DNA from: Hyphomicrobiales bacterium
GTDB lineage: Bacteria; Pseudomonadota; Alphaproteobacteria; Rhodospirillales; JACKKN01
DNA length: 35,549 nt
Direction: 5' to 3'
Assembly: GCA_024236415.1 (NCBI GenBank)
Contig: JACKKN010000027.1
Coordinates: 1-35,549 of the forward strand
Shown here: piece by piece, positions 1 to 6,557 of the stretch
Layout of the letters: the number at the start of each line of letters is the position of its first letter
How positions within the stretch are numbered: the first letter of the stretch is position 1
The notes under the pieces: model-generated
What the model was told of the DNA's origin: nothing
Databases searched by the model: none
The model's input: the letters and a program-made list of their open reading frames with translations, nothing else
Position numbers and translations under genes: made by a program

Positions 1-859
1 GCGAGAAGAACACGAACAGGGCGCCGTCGGTCTCGACCACCGCGTCGCGGAACGCGCGGTCAAACGGGTTCTCGCGGCGCAGCACCGAGGCGCCGCCCGA
101 CGGCAGCACCCGCTCGTACTCGTCGACCAGGATCACGAACCGGTCCTCGGGGTGGCGCTTCAGGTGCGCCGCCAGGTCGCGGGCCAGGATGTAGGGCAGC
201 TCGGTGACCAGTTCGTGGGGCGGCCGCAGCTCGTCGTCCTTGAACAGGGTCTTCAGGGTGTCGTTGCTGCCCATGATGTACTTCTCGCGCCCGCGGTGGA
301 TGGCCCAGCCGGTCAGGCGGCGCAGGGTCATGCCGACGAAGGGCACACCGGTGACGATGTCCTGCAACAGCTCGTTGACGGTGGTGGTGGCCAGGTCGCT
401 GATGGCGTGGCCGCTCAGGTCGGCGCCGTCGCGGTCCAGCCACGGCAGGTCCATGGTCGGCAGGGGCAGGTCGGGAAAGGCCTCCTTCCAGTAGATGGCG
501 AAGGCCATGTCGAAGGCGGTGAAGGCGATGCGCCCGGACTTGGCCAGGGCGTTGCGCAGCCACAGCGACGCCAGGGCCGGCTCGCGGCGGCTCTCGCCGT
601 GCAGGTCGACCAGGCCCACGTGCAGGTCGGCGAAGGCCGGGTCGGCGCGCAGCAGGCCGGCGACGTGGCGGCACAGCATGGTCTTGCCCTGGCCGCCGAT
701 ACCGTGGAACACCAGCACCTCGGCCCGGTCCGCCGGCCGGTCGCGCAGGCGCAGGGCCGCCGCCTGCAGGGTGGCGATGGGCTTGTCGCGGTTGACGAAG
801 GCCTTGCCAGGCGGCGCCGCGGCGTCGCGCGCCTCGCTCCTGCGCGGGGGTCTGCCCAT
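1..859 (-). CDS. STAND-like P-loop NTPase, 3' end outside window
   Basis: The reading frame is open from the ATG at 859 (minus strand) to the window edge, giving the first 286 residues. An FVNRD motif at 21-25 precedes the P-loop GIGGQGKT at 53-60, and a hydrophobic Walker B strand VILVDEYE lies at 242-249. This order (F-x-x-R-E/D motif, Walker A, Walker B with acidic pair) is typical of STAND/AAA_16-type signalling ATPases, whose C-terminal half usually carries sensor repeats such as TPRs. That half is outside the window, so the role cannot be read. The gene is divergent from the Tat mini-protein gene at 1183. Such ATPases occur in regulation, peptide signalling and phage defence; none of these is shown here. 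No other in-frame start close upstream looks better than 859. Confidence 0.75.
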   Translation of the reverse strand, partial: MGRPPRRSEARDAAAPPGKAFVNRDKPIATLQAAALRLRDRPADRAEVLVFHGIGGQGKTMLCRHVAGLLRADPAFADLHVGLVDLHGESRREPALASLWLRNALAKSGRIAFTAFDMAFAIYWKEAFPDLPLPTMDLPWLDRDGADLSGHAISDLATTTVNELLQDIVTGVPFVGMTLRRLTGWAIHRGREKYIMGSNDTLKTLFKDDELRPPHELVTELPYILARDLAAHLKRHPEDRFVILVDEYERVLPSGGASVLRRENPFDRAFRDAVVETDGALFVFFS

Positions 860-1182
860 GGTTTGCGTTTCCCACCCTCGTGTCCGGTGCAAGCTTAGGC
901 CCTCGGCGCGCCGATCGTCCAAGAATTGTTGCCGGGGCGCAAGGCCCGGACCCCTGCCGCCATGCGGCCCGCAAGCGTCGGCATTGCTTACAGGTGCAAC
1001 AAGGTCGCAAACAAAAAACTCATACAATTGATTGTTCCGGCGCCCTTTCCTTACCACGGCGTAATTCTTGCATGCTCTGCGTCCGACGGGGCGTGGAACG
1101 GGAAACGGGGAACGGCCGGTCCGGTCGAGGTGCAACCGGCCACGGCCGGGCCCAATCAACGAACACAAGGAGTGGGACGATC
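860..1182. other. 323-bp divergent intergenic region
   Basis: Separates the ATPase gene (leftward) from the Tat mini-protein gene (rightward). It contains an A/T-rich patch around 1005-1035, including the small dyad ACAAT-TG-ATTGT at 1024-1035, in otherwise GC-rich DNA, which fits a promoter or operator zone. I could not settle on a convincing -35/-10 pair for either gene. No further coding region is supported. Confidence 0.4.
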
Positions 1183-1371
1183 ATGAAGAAGGAACAGGCG
1201 GATCGACGTGATTTCCTGAAAGCGGCCGGCAAGACGGCCGTGACGGCGCCGGCCGTGGCGCTTTTGGTGGCGGCCGGTGGCAAGAACGCTTCGGCGTTCT
1301 TCGGCACCTTCGACCCCGACACCGTCAGCGGCGGGAACAACCAGAACGTCACGTCGGACAACATCGGTTGA
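1183..1371 (+). CDS. 62-residue twin-arginine-signal mini-protein
   Basis: Small protein starting at ATG 1183 behind an AAGGAG-like ribosome site at 1167-1172. Residues 7-13 read DRRDFLK, matching the Tat consensus (S/T-R-R-x-F-L-K). A hydrophobic stretch rich in Ala/Val follows at 19-32, and an A-S-A signal-peptidase-like site ends at residue 38. Cleavage there would leave only about 24 residues (39-62), rich in Gly, Asn, Asp and Thr. Very short Tat-target proteins are known beside formate dehydrogenases, but no such enzyme is here. The next gene, 114 bp downstream on the same strand, encodes a CPBP-type membrane protein. The product could be a tiny exported peptide, a Tat-dependent assembly factor, or a remnant of a larger Tat protein; the intact ribosome site and stop argue for a real gene. 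Confidence 0.7.
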   Translation: MKKEQADRRDFLKAAGKTAVTAPAVALLVAAGGKNASAFFGTFDPDTVSGGNNQNVTSDNIG

Positions 1372-1485
1372 CGGCAACCGCGTTGGCGGTCGGGCGCGTC
1401 GTCGGATGGTTCGCCCGCCAACGCCTGGTTTCTCCTTTCGCCGGTGATACCGGCCCTTAGTCGGGGCCCGGACCGGGAACGGACC

Positions 1486-2268
1486 ATGCAGACCGATCGG
1501 ACGCAATCACCCTGGCCCGCCTGGGCCTGGCGGGTGGGCTTCGCGCTGCTGGCCGCGGTCTACGTTTCCGCCCTGTGGGGCAAGGCGGCGCTGGTCCTGC
1601 CGCCGCCCTTCGACCAGTGGCACCAGATCCCGTACCGCACCCTGTTCTGGGCCTGGTCGGCACGGGTCGTCCCGGATTGGCCGCCGGCCCATCAGCGCCT
1701 CTGGTACCTGTTCCTGGAAATCTGGCTGTTCGGCCTGGTGCTGCCGGTAGTGGCGCTACGCCTGTTGCACCGGCCGTTGGCGGATTTCGGCCTCGCCGCG
1801 CCGAACCGGCCGGGATGGCGCATGACGCCCCTGTTCATGACGGCGTCGATCCCGGTCGGCTTTCTTCTGTTCGCGGTTCTGCCCATGCCGCCGACCACGC
1901 CCGCGCGCTTTCTGGTCGCACTGGTGGCGATGATTCCCGAGCATTTCCTGTTCTTCGGGGTCTGCCTCGCGGCCATGCTGCCGCGCCACCGCCTGACCGG
2001 CGCCGAAAGCGGGCCGCACGGCCGGCCCGGCGGCTGGCGCGACGCCGCGCGCATCGACGCCGCCACCGCCTTCGCCATCCTGGCGGTCGGAGCGCTTTTC
2101 TGCATGGCCCATGCGGGCAAGAGGGAACCTCTGGAAACGATCCTGTCGTTTCCGGCCGGGCTGTTCTCGGCCTACGTGACCCTGCGGTCAGGTTCCATCT
2201 GGCCCGCCGTGCTGGCGCACTGGAGCCTCAACCTGGTGCCGTACTTCGTGCTGCGCGCGGTTGCCTAG
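1486..2268 (+). CDS. CPBP-family intramembrane protein (glutamic-protease fold)
   Basis: A 260-residue, multi-pass hydrophobic protein. I chose ATG 1486; a GTG at 1444 in frame would add 14 polar residues. The C-terminal half matches the CPBP (CAAX/bacteriocin-processing) fold. The second motif F-C-M-A-H-A has His209, and the third, H-W-S-L-N, has His245 and Asn249. The first motif, normally EExxxR, reads P-E-H-F-L-F-F-G around Glu152, so the second Glu and the Arg are missing. Family members cleave prenylated proteins or signal peptides in the membrane, or act in bacteriocin self-immunity; the degenerate first motif makes catalysis uncertain. It follows the Tat mini-protein on the same strand and is convergent with the dehydrogenase gene, whose stop lies 4 bp away. 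Confidence 0.72.
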   Translation: MQTDRTQSPWPAWAWRVGFALLAAVYVSALWGKAALVLPPPFDQWHQIPYRTLFWAWSARVVPDWPPAHQRLWYLFLEIWLFGLVLPVVALRLLHRPLADFGLAAPNRPGWRMTPLFMTASIPVGFLLFAVLPMPPTTPARFLVALVAMIPEHFLFFGVCLAAMLPRHRLTGAESGPHGRPGGWRDAARIDAATAFAILAVGALFCMAHAGKREPLETILSFPAGLFSAYVTLRSGSIWPAVLAHWSLNLVPYFVLRAVA

Positions 2269-2272
2269 GGGA

Positions 2273-3370
2273 CTAGGCGGCGCGCAGGTGTCCGGCCCGG
2301 TCCAGGCTCTTGGGCACCGGGACCCCGTGGGCGGCGCACAGGGGCTCGACCAGGCGGGCGACCTCGTCGGGGCCCAGCTCGTCCATCAGGGCGCAGGGCG
2401 GCTTGCCGAACTTCAGCGCCATGTCGGCGCCCATGTCGATGGCCTCGGGCGCGGCCACGCCCTCGTCCAGCTCTTCCAGCACCGGCAGGAAGGTGGCGGC
2501 CATCAGCCGCTCGGCGATCTTCTTGTCGGCCGCCGGGTCCACCTTGTCCTCGCCCAGGTCCCAGGACTCCTCGGCGTCGCCGACCTTGGCCATGGCGTCG
2601 GCCGGGGCGTAGAAGGGGCCAAGGGGGGCCAGGTTGCGGATGGCGTGCAGGTTGATGCGCGGCTTGATGATGTTCATGACGAAGAACGGCCCGGCGGCCA
2701 CGCCCAGGGCCTCGCGGGCGACGCGGTCGATCTGCGCCGGCGTGCCCACGCCCTCGTCCACCAGCCGCGCCGCCTCGTTGGTGTAGGGGCAGAAGAAGCG
2801 GTTCACGGCGAAGCCGTTCTGGTCGTGGCAGGGCAGGGCCTTCTTGCCCGTGGCGGCGCAGTACGCCAGCACCCGGTCGACCACCGCGGCGGCCGTTTCC
2901 GGCCCGCGCACCACCTCGACCAGGGGGTTGACGGCGGCCGGGCTGAAGTAGTGCATGCCCAGGAACCGGCTGGGGTCGGTGATCGACTTGGCCAGGTCGG
3001 CGACGCGCAGGCAGCTGGTGTTGGTGGCGACCACGGCGTCGGGGCTCAGCAGCGGGTTGAGGCGGCCGAAGGTCTCGGCCTTGATGTCCAGGTCCTCGAA
3101 CACGGCCTCGATCACCAGGTCGGCGCCGGACACGGGGTCCAGGTCGGTGCCGCCGCGGACCAGCGCGGTGGCGGCCTCGGCGCCGGCGGCGTCCAGGCGG
3201 CCCTTTTCGGCCTGACGGGTGAAGAACTTGGCGGCGCCGGCCTGGGCGGCGGCGATGGCGTCCATGGAGATGTCGGCCAGGTAGACCGGCATGCCCGCCC
3301 CGGCGGCGGTGATGGCGATGCCCGCGCCCATTGTCCCGGCACCGATGATGGCGACAGACTTGATTGTCAT
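2273..3370 (-). CDS. 3-hydroxyacyl-CoA dehydrogenase, NAD-binding
   Basis: A 365-residue cytosolic enzyme predicted to oxidise 3-hydroxyacyl-CoA (or 3-hydroxybutyryl-CoA) to the 3-keto form with NAD+. The N-terminus begins with the Rossmann motif IIGAGTMGAGIA. Later come ATNTSCL, the catalytic H-Y-F-S-P-A segment with the following L-V-E-V-V, and NGFAVNRFF at the domain junction. Length and arrangement fit one NAD domain plus two C-terminal helical domains; the classic single-domain HbdA/PaaH is shorter, about 280-320 residues. The start at 3370 has a good GAGGGGG-type ribosome site. No thiolase or hydratase gene sits beside it, so it could serve fatty-acid or other CoA-thioester breakdown, or PHB metabolism. 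The LysR gene lies upstream on the same strand, 221 bp away. Confidence 0.88.
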   Translation of the reverse strand: MTIKSVAIIGAGTMGAGIAITAAGAGMPVYLADISMDAIAAAQAGAAKFFTRQAEKGRLDAAGAEAATALVRGGTDLDPVSGADLVIEAVFEDLDIKAETFGRLNPLLSPDAVVATNTSCLRVADLAKSITDPSRFLGMHYFSPAAVNPLVEVVRGPETAAAVVDRVLAYCAATGKKALPCHDQNGFAVNRFFCPYTNEAARLVDEGVGTPAQIDRVAREALGVAAGPFFVMNIIKPRINLHAIRNLAPLGPFYAPADAMAKVGDAEESWDLGEDKVDPAADKKIAERLMAATFLPVLEELDEGVAAPEAIDMGADMALKFGKPPCALMDELGPDEVARLVEPLCAAHGVPVPKSLDRAGHLRAA

Positions 3371-3559
3371 GGTGTTGACCCCCTCTTGGCTAGAATCCGG
3401 AAAGAATCCCCCTAGGCGGAGCGGACCGGCCGGCGGGCCACGGAAGGCATGCCCCGGAGGATAGGAAAACCCCTGGCGACATGGAATCGGACGCGGGCGC
3501 CCGGACGGGCGACTCCCCTATTACGGTCGCAGGGTTAAGGGTCCGCGTCAAGGAAAATT

Positions 3560-3589
3560 GTGCATTGCAACATGAATGGTGCGTTGCGA
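3560..3589. promoter_or_regulatory. Imperfect direct repeat upstream of dehydrogenase gene
   Basis: Two 11-bp near-identical copies, GTGCATTGCAA (3560-3570) and GTGCGTTGCGA (3579-3589), have a 19-bp period in the 221-bp gap between the LysR and dehydrogenase genes. They sit about 190 bp upstream of the dehydrogenase start, next to a TTGACG element on the minus strand. The spacing suggests a tandem protein-binding site, but no regulator is identified. Confidence 0.35.
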
Positions 3590-3591
3590 AA

Positions 3592-4494
3592 TCACGGCCC
3601 CGGGCGGTCCGGGAATTGGGCCAGGACCAGGGTCAGCATGGCCTCGGCGGCCGGGGTCAGGACCCGGTTGGGCCGGGTCAGGACCCCCACCGGGCGGGTG
3701 ATCACCGGGTCCACCAGGGGCACCGCCGCCAGGCCGCGCATGATGGGCGAGTCCAGCAGCGAGGTCATCAGGATGCCGACCCCGACCCCGGCCACCACCA
3801 GGGCCGCCACGGTGACGGTCATGGCCGGCTCCAGCAGCACCCGGTGCTCGATGCCGCGGGCGCCCAGGGCCTCCTCCACCAGGCGGCGCACGCTGGTCTC
3901 GTCGGAGAACGAGATCAGCGGCTCGTCCTGCAATTCGCGCCACGGGATGCGGCGGCGGCGGGCAAAGGGATGGTCGGGGCGCACGATCAGCAGGATCTCG
4001 TCCTCGAACAGGGGCCGGCAGTCCAGCCCGGTGTCGCCGGCGGCCACGTAGCCGATGCCGAAGTCGGCGGTGCCCGTGCGCACCGCCTGCTGCACGTACT
4101 GGGTGTTCAGGTCCTGCAGCCGCACCTGCACGTCGGGGAAGCGCCGGCGATAGGTCAGCAGCACGCCTGGCAGCAGGTTGGCGGCCACCGAGGGCAGGGC
4201 GGCCACGGTCACCTTGCCGCGGCGCAGCTCGGCCAGGTCGCGCAGGGAGTCGACGGCGGTGCTCAGGTCCTCGACCAGGTTCTGGGCCGTGGGCAGGAAC
4301 TCGCGGCCCATCTCGGTCAGGTCCACGTTGCGGGTGTTGCGGTGCACCAGGCTGACGCCGACGGCGTCCTCCAGTTGCCGGATCAGCAGGCTGAGCGTCG
4401 GCTGCGCCACCCCCAGCTCCTCGGCGGCGCGGGTGAAGTGGCGGTGGCGGGCCACGGCGGCGAAGGCACGGACGTGCTTGAGGTCGATCTGCAT
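3592..4494 (-). CDS. LysR-family transcriptional regulator
   Basis: A 300-residue protein with the standard LysR layout. A winged helix-turn-helix occupies residues 1-60 (D-L-K-H-V-R-A-F ... F-T-R-A-A-E-E-L-G-V-A-Q-P-T-L-S), followed by a linker helix and a periplasmic-binding-protein-like effector domain (from about residue 90). The gene is divergent from the TRAP transporter operon with 307 bp between starts, the usual position for a LysR regulator of the neighbouring transporter. The effector is probably the TRAP substrate or a derivative, which the sequence does not reveal. Two dyads in the shared intergenic region (4519-4535, 4684-4705) are candidate binding sites. It could also act on the dehydrogenase gene downstream. 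Confidence 0.9.
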   Translation of the reverse strand: MQIDLKHVRAFAAVARHRHFTRAAEELGVAQPTLSLLIRQLEDAVGVSLVHRNTRNVDLTEMGREFLPTAQNLVEDLSTAVDSLRDLAELRRGKVTVAALPSVAANLLPGVLLTYRRRFPDVQVRLQDLNTQYVQQAVRTGTADFGIGYVAAGDTGLDCRPLFEDEILLIVRPDHPFARRRRIPWRELQDEPLISFSDETSVRRLVEEALGARGIEHRVLLEPAMTVTVAALVVAGVGVGILMTSLLDSPIMRGLAAVPLVDPVITRPVGVLTRPNRVLTPAAEAMLTLVLAQFPDRPGP

Positions 4495-4518
4495 TGATCA
4501 GCCTGGGCAATGAATAGT

Positions 4519-4535
4519 GAAATTATTTTGATTTC
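4519..4535. promoter_or_regulatory. GAAAT-N7-ATTTC dyad, candidate LysR site
   Basis: A perfect 5-bp dyad (4519-4523 and 4531-4535) lies about 25 bp upstream of the LysR start codon. An A/T-rich dyad in this position is typical of an autoregulatory LysR operator. Recognition by this particular protein is inferred. Confidence 0.4.
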
Positions 4536-4801
4536 CGGATTTATGAAAGGCAAGGTAAGACTGATGGACAAGACATCAAATGCCCGCGGCGGAACGCGGG
4601 CCGGCGGCGGTCGCGGACCGCGCCCAGGGAGGAACACGGCGAGACCGGGCACCGGTAACCACGTGATTTCGAGAAGAATTTGCGTTCCACGGTGGGACGT
4701 GGAACAATTTGCAGGTGCGCTGGCGGCGGGTCCGATCCTTTCGCTGGCTAACCAATTTCAACGGACGTTCGCGCGTTACGAACCACTAGGGAGGAAATAA
4801 C
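4536..4801. other. LysR-TRAP intergenic region with inverted repeat
   Basis: The rest of the 307-bp divergent spacer. It holds a perfect 8-bp inverted repeat, GTTCCACG-N6-CGTGGAAC, at 4684-4705, about 97 bp upstream of the binding-protein start. A smaller dyad, GTTCG-N7-CGAAC, is at 4767-4783, close to the ribosome site GGGAGGAAAT (4789-4798). These are plausible activator or repressor sites for the TRAP operon. An open frame crosses the region on the + strand (4510-4800), but nothing about it looks coding. Confidence 0.45.
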
Positions 4802-5827
4802 ATGCACATGGCGCGTATCCTGACCGGCACCGTCGCCGCGGTGGTGGCCATCGGCTTCACCGCCTCGGCCTTCGCCGCCAACCCGCGGGTGGCCTGGAAC
4901 CACTCGGTATGGGGCAAGCAGCGGGCCTTCACCGCCGGCATCGAGAAGCTGGCCGAGATCGTGTCGGCCAAGACCGGCGGCAAGTTCACCATCAAGGTGC
5001 ACTACGGCGGCGCCCTGTCCAAGGCCAAGGAGAACCTGGACGGCATCAAGCTGGGTGCCTTCCAGTCGGCCATGTTCTGCAACTTCTACCACCCCGGCAA
5101 GAACCCGGCCTTCATGGTGTTCTCGCTGCCGTTCCTGCCGCTCACCAACTGGCGCCAGTCGGTGGCCGTGCGCGACAGCGTGTACCAGCATCCGGCCCTG
5201 GTGGCGGACATGGACAACTGGAACGCCATGACCTACCTGTCCACCTACCTGCCGCAGTACGAGTTCATGGGCAAGGGCAAGCCGCCGCTGCAGTTGGCCG
5301 ACTGGAAGGGCCTGCGCGTGCGCGCCGGCGGCGGCATCGGCGACGCCATGGAGAAGCTGGGCGCGGTGAAGACCACCATGCCGGCGACCGAGGTGTACAC
5401 CGCCATCCAGCGCGGCACGGCCGACGCGGTGTCGTTCCCCTACACCTACGCCCACGCCGCCTACAAGATCCACGAGGTCGCCGAGTGGTACACCGGCAAC
5501 CTGTCGCCCGGCACCTCGGACTGCCCGATCGTGTTCAGCAAGACCGCCTTCGACAAGCTGCCGGCGAACTACAAGAAGATCCTGGACGACGCCAAGGACG
5601 AGGTCCGCGCGGCGCAGATCGACGCCTACGAGACCATCGACAAGAAGAACCTGCCCATGTTCAAGTCCCGGCTGCAGGAGATCGACTATTCCGACGAGAC
5701 CCTGGCCGAGTTCCGCAAGGTCGCGGGCAAGCCGGTGTGGGACGAGTGGGTGGCCAAGAACAAGGACAAGTTCGACGCCCAGGGCGTGCTGGACGCCGTG
5801 TTCAAGGCCGCCGAGGCCGCCAAGTAA
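4802..5827 (+). CDS. TRAP transporter substrate-binding protein (DctP type)
   Basis: A 341-residue periplasmic receptor. Residues 1-25 form a Sec signal peptide (basic start, hydrophobic core, A-F-A before the mature Ala/Asn). The mature protein has the DctP-family pattern: an opening strand with A-W-N-H-S, L-G-A-F-Q-S-A near residue 90, the central D-W-K-G-L-R-V-R-A with the Arg that contacts carboxylates in this family, then A-T-E-V-Y-T-A-I-Q-R-G-T-A-D-A. TRAP receptors mostly bind organic acids; the ligand cannot be read from sequence. The start at 4802 has a strong GGGAGGAAAT ribosome site; a second ATG lies two codons on. It heads the TRAP operon and is followed by a hairpin (5844-5868) that would let the receptor be made in excess over the membrane subunits. 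Confidence 0.92.
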   Translation: MHMARILTGTVAAVVAIGFTASAFAANPRVAWNHSVWGKQRAFTAGIEKLAEIVSAKTGGKFTIKVHYGGALSKAKENLDGIKLGAFQSAMFCNFYHPGKNPAFMVFSLPFLPLTNWRQSVAVRDSVYQHPALVADMDNWNAMTYLSTYLPQYEFMGKGKPPLQLADWKGLRVRAGGGIGDAMEKLGAVKTTMPATEVYTAIQRGTADAVSFPYTYAHAAYKIHEVAEWYTGNLSPGTSDCPIVFSKTAFDKLPANYKKILDDAKDEVRAAQIDAYETIDKKNLPMFKSRLQEIDYSDETLAEFRKVAGKPVWDEWVAKNKDKFDAQGVLDAVFKAAEAAK

Positions 5828-5843
5828 GGCCCTGATCGAGCAG

Positions 5844-5868
5844 GGGCGGCGCCTCGGCGCCGCCCTTT
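5844..5868 (+). terminator. Intra-operon hairpin after the binding-protein gene
   Basis: Perfect 10-bp arms, GGGCGGCGCC (5844-5853) and GGCGCCGCCC (5856-5865), are followed by TTT. The T-run is short, so this is likely a leaky terminator or an mRNA-stabilising stem between dctP and dctQ rather than a full stop. The permease genes downstream show no clear promoter of their own. Confidence 0.6.
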
Positions 5869-5904
5869 CCGCCTCTACGCACATTGGCAATGGTGGGTGA
5901 CGCG

Positions 5905-6531
5905 ATGGCCGCCTCCGGTACCGCCTCGCAAGCGCCGGTCCTGTCCGCCGTGGACAGGGGGCTGGCCCGTGTCGAGTCCTTCCTCGATCTGATCGCGGGG
6001 CTGTTCATCTTCGGCCTCATGCTCATCGGCATCGTCCAGGTGCTGGGGCGCAAGATCCTGGACCTGCCCATGGTCGGCTACGTCGACCTGGTGGAGCTGT
6101 CCATGGCCACCTTCGCCTTCCTGGGCGCGTCCTACTGCCAGCGCATGGGCGGCCACGTGCGCATGGAGCTGTTCCTGACCAAGATGCCCCTGCGCATGCG
6201 CTGGCTGTCCGAGAGCCTGGGCACCGTCGCCGCCCTGTTCATCGTCACCATCCTGGTGATCTATGGCTGGGAGCACACCATGCGCGCCTACGATTTCGGC
6301 GACAGCACGATTGACGCCGAATACCCGGTGTGGCCGTCCAAGATGCTGGTGCCGGTGGCCTTCTCGGTGCTGTGGCTGCGCCTGGTGGTGCAACTGGTGG
6401 GCTTCGCCCGCCTGACCGCCAAACCCAAGGCCGAACAGGTCGCCGTGCCCCTGATCGAGACCGTCGAGGAGCAGGCGACCCACGAGATCCACGAGGCGTT
6501 CGGCGACGTCGACAAGGAAACCCATGTTTAG
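5905..6531 (+). CDS. TRAP transporter small permease (DctQ type)
   Basis: About 208 residues with four hydrophobic segments: L-I-A-G-L-F-I-F-G-L-M-L-I-G, the V-D-L-V-E-L-S-M-A-T-F-A-F-L-G-A region, the G-T-V-A-A-L-F-I-V-T-I-L-V-I-Y stretch, and L-V-P-V-A-F-S-V-L-W-L-R-L. The ordered pattern with the R-x-M-x-G-H-V-R-M-E motif after helix 2 is typical of DctQ, the small membrane subunit that pairs with DctM. I chose ATG 5905 because GGTGGGTG lies at good spacing before it; ATG 5890 in frame is an alternative without a clear ribosome site. The C-terminus is long and charged (E-E-Q-A-T-H-E-I-H). It sits between dctP and dctM, 26 bp before the latter. Confidence 0.88.
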   Translation: MAASGTASQAPVLSAVDRGLARVESFLDLIAGLFIFGLMLIGIVQVLGRKILDLPMVGYVDLVELSMATFAFLGASYCQRMGGHVRMELFLTKMPLRMRWLSESLGTVAALFIVTILVIYGWEHTMRAYDFGDSTIDAEYPVWPSKMLVPVAFSVLWLRLVVQLVGFARLTAKPKAEQVAVPLIETVEEQATHEIHEAFGDVDKETHV

Positions 6532-6557
6532 CGCCGCGGCCGGCAAGGAGTAGGGCG

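Noticed and set aside
2261..3415. Long open frame (384 codons) on the + strand
   Set aside because: It is antisense to the dehydrogenase gene, which has all family motifs; the + strand product is repetitive Gly/Val/His/Gln text typical of antisense reading in GC-rich DNA.
4510..4800. 96-codon open frame between the LysR and TRAP genes
   Set aside because: Basic Gly/Arg-rich text, no convincing start; overlaps the regulatory dyads.
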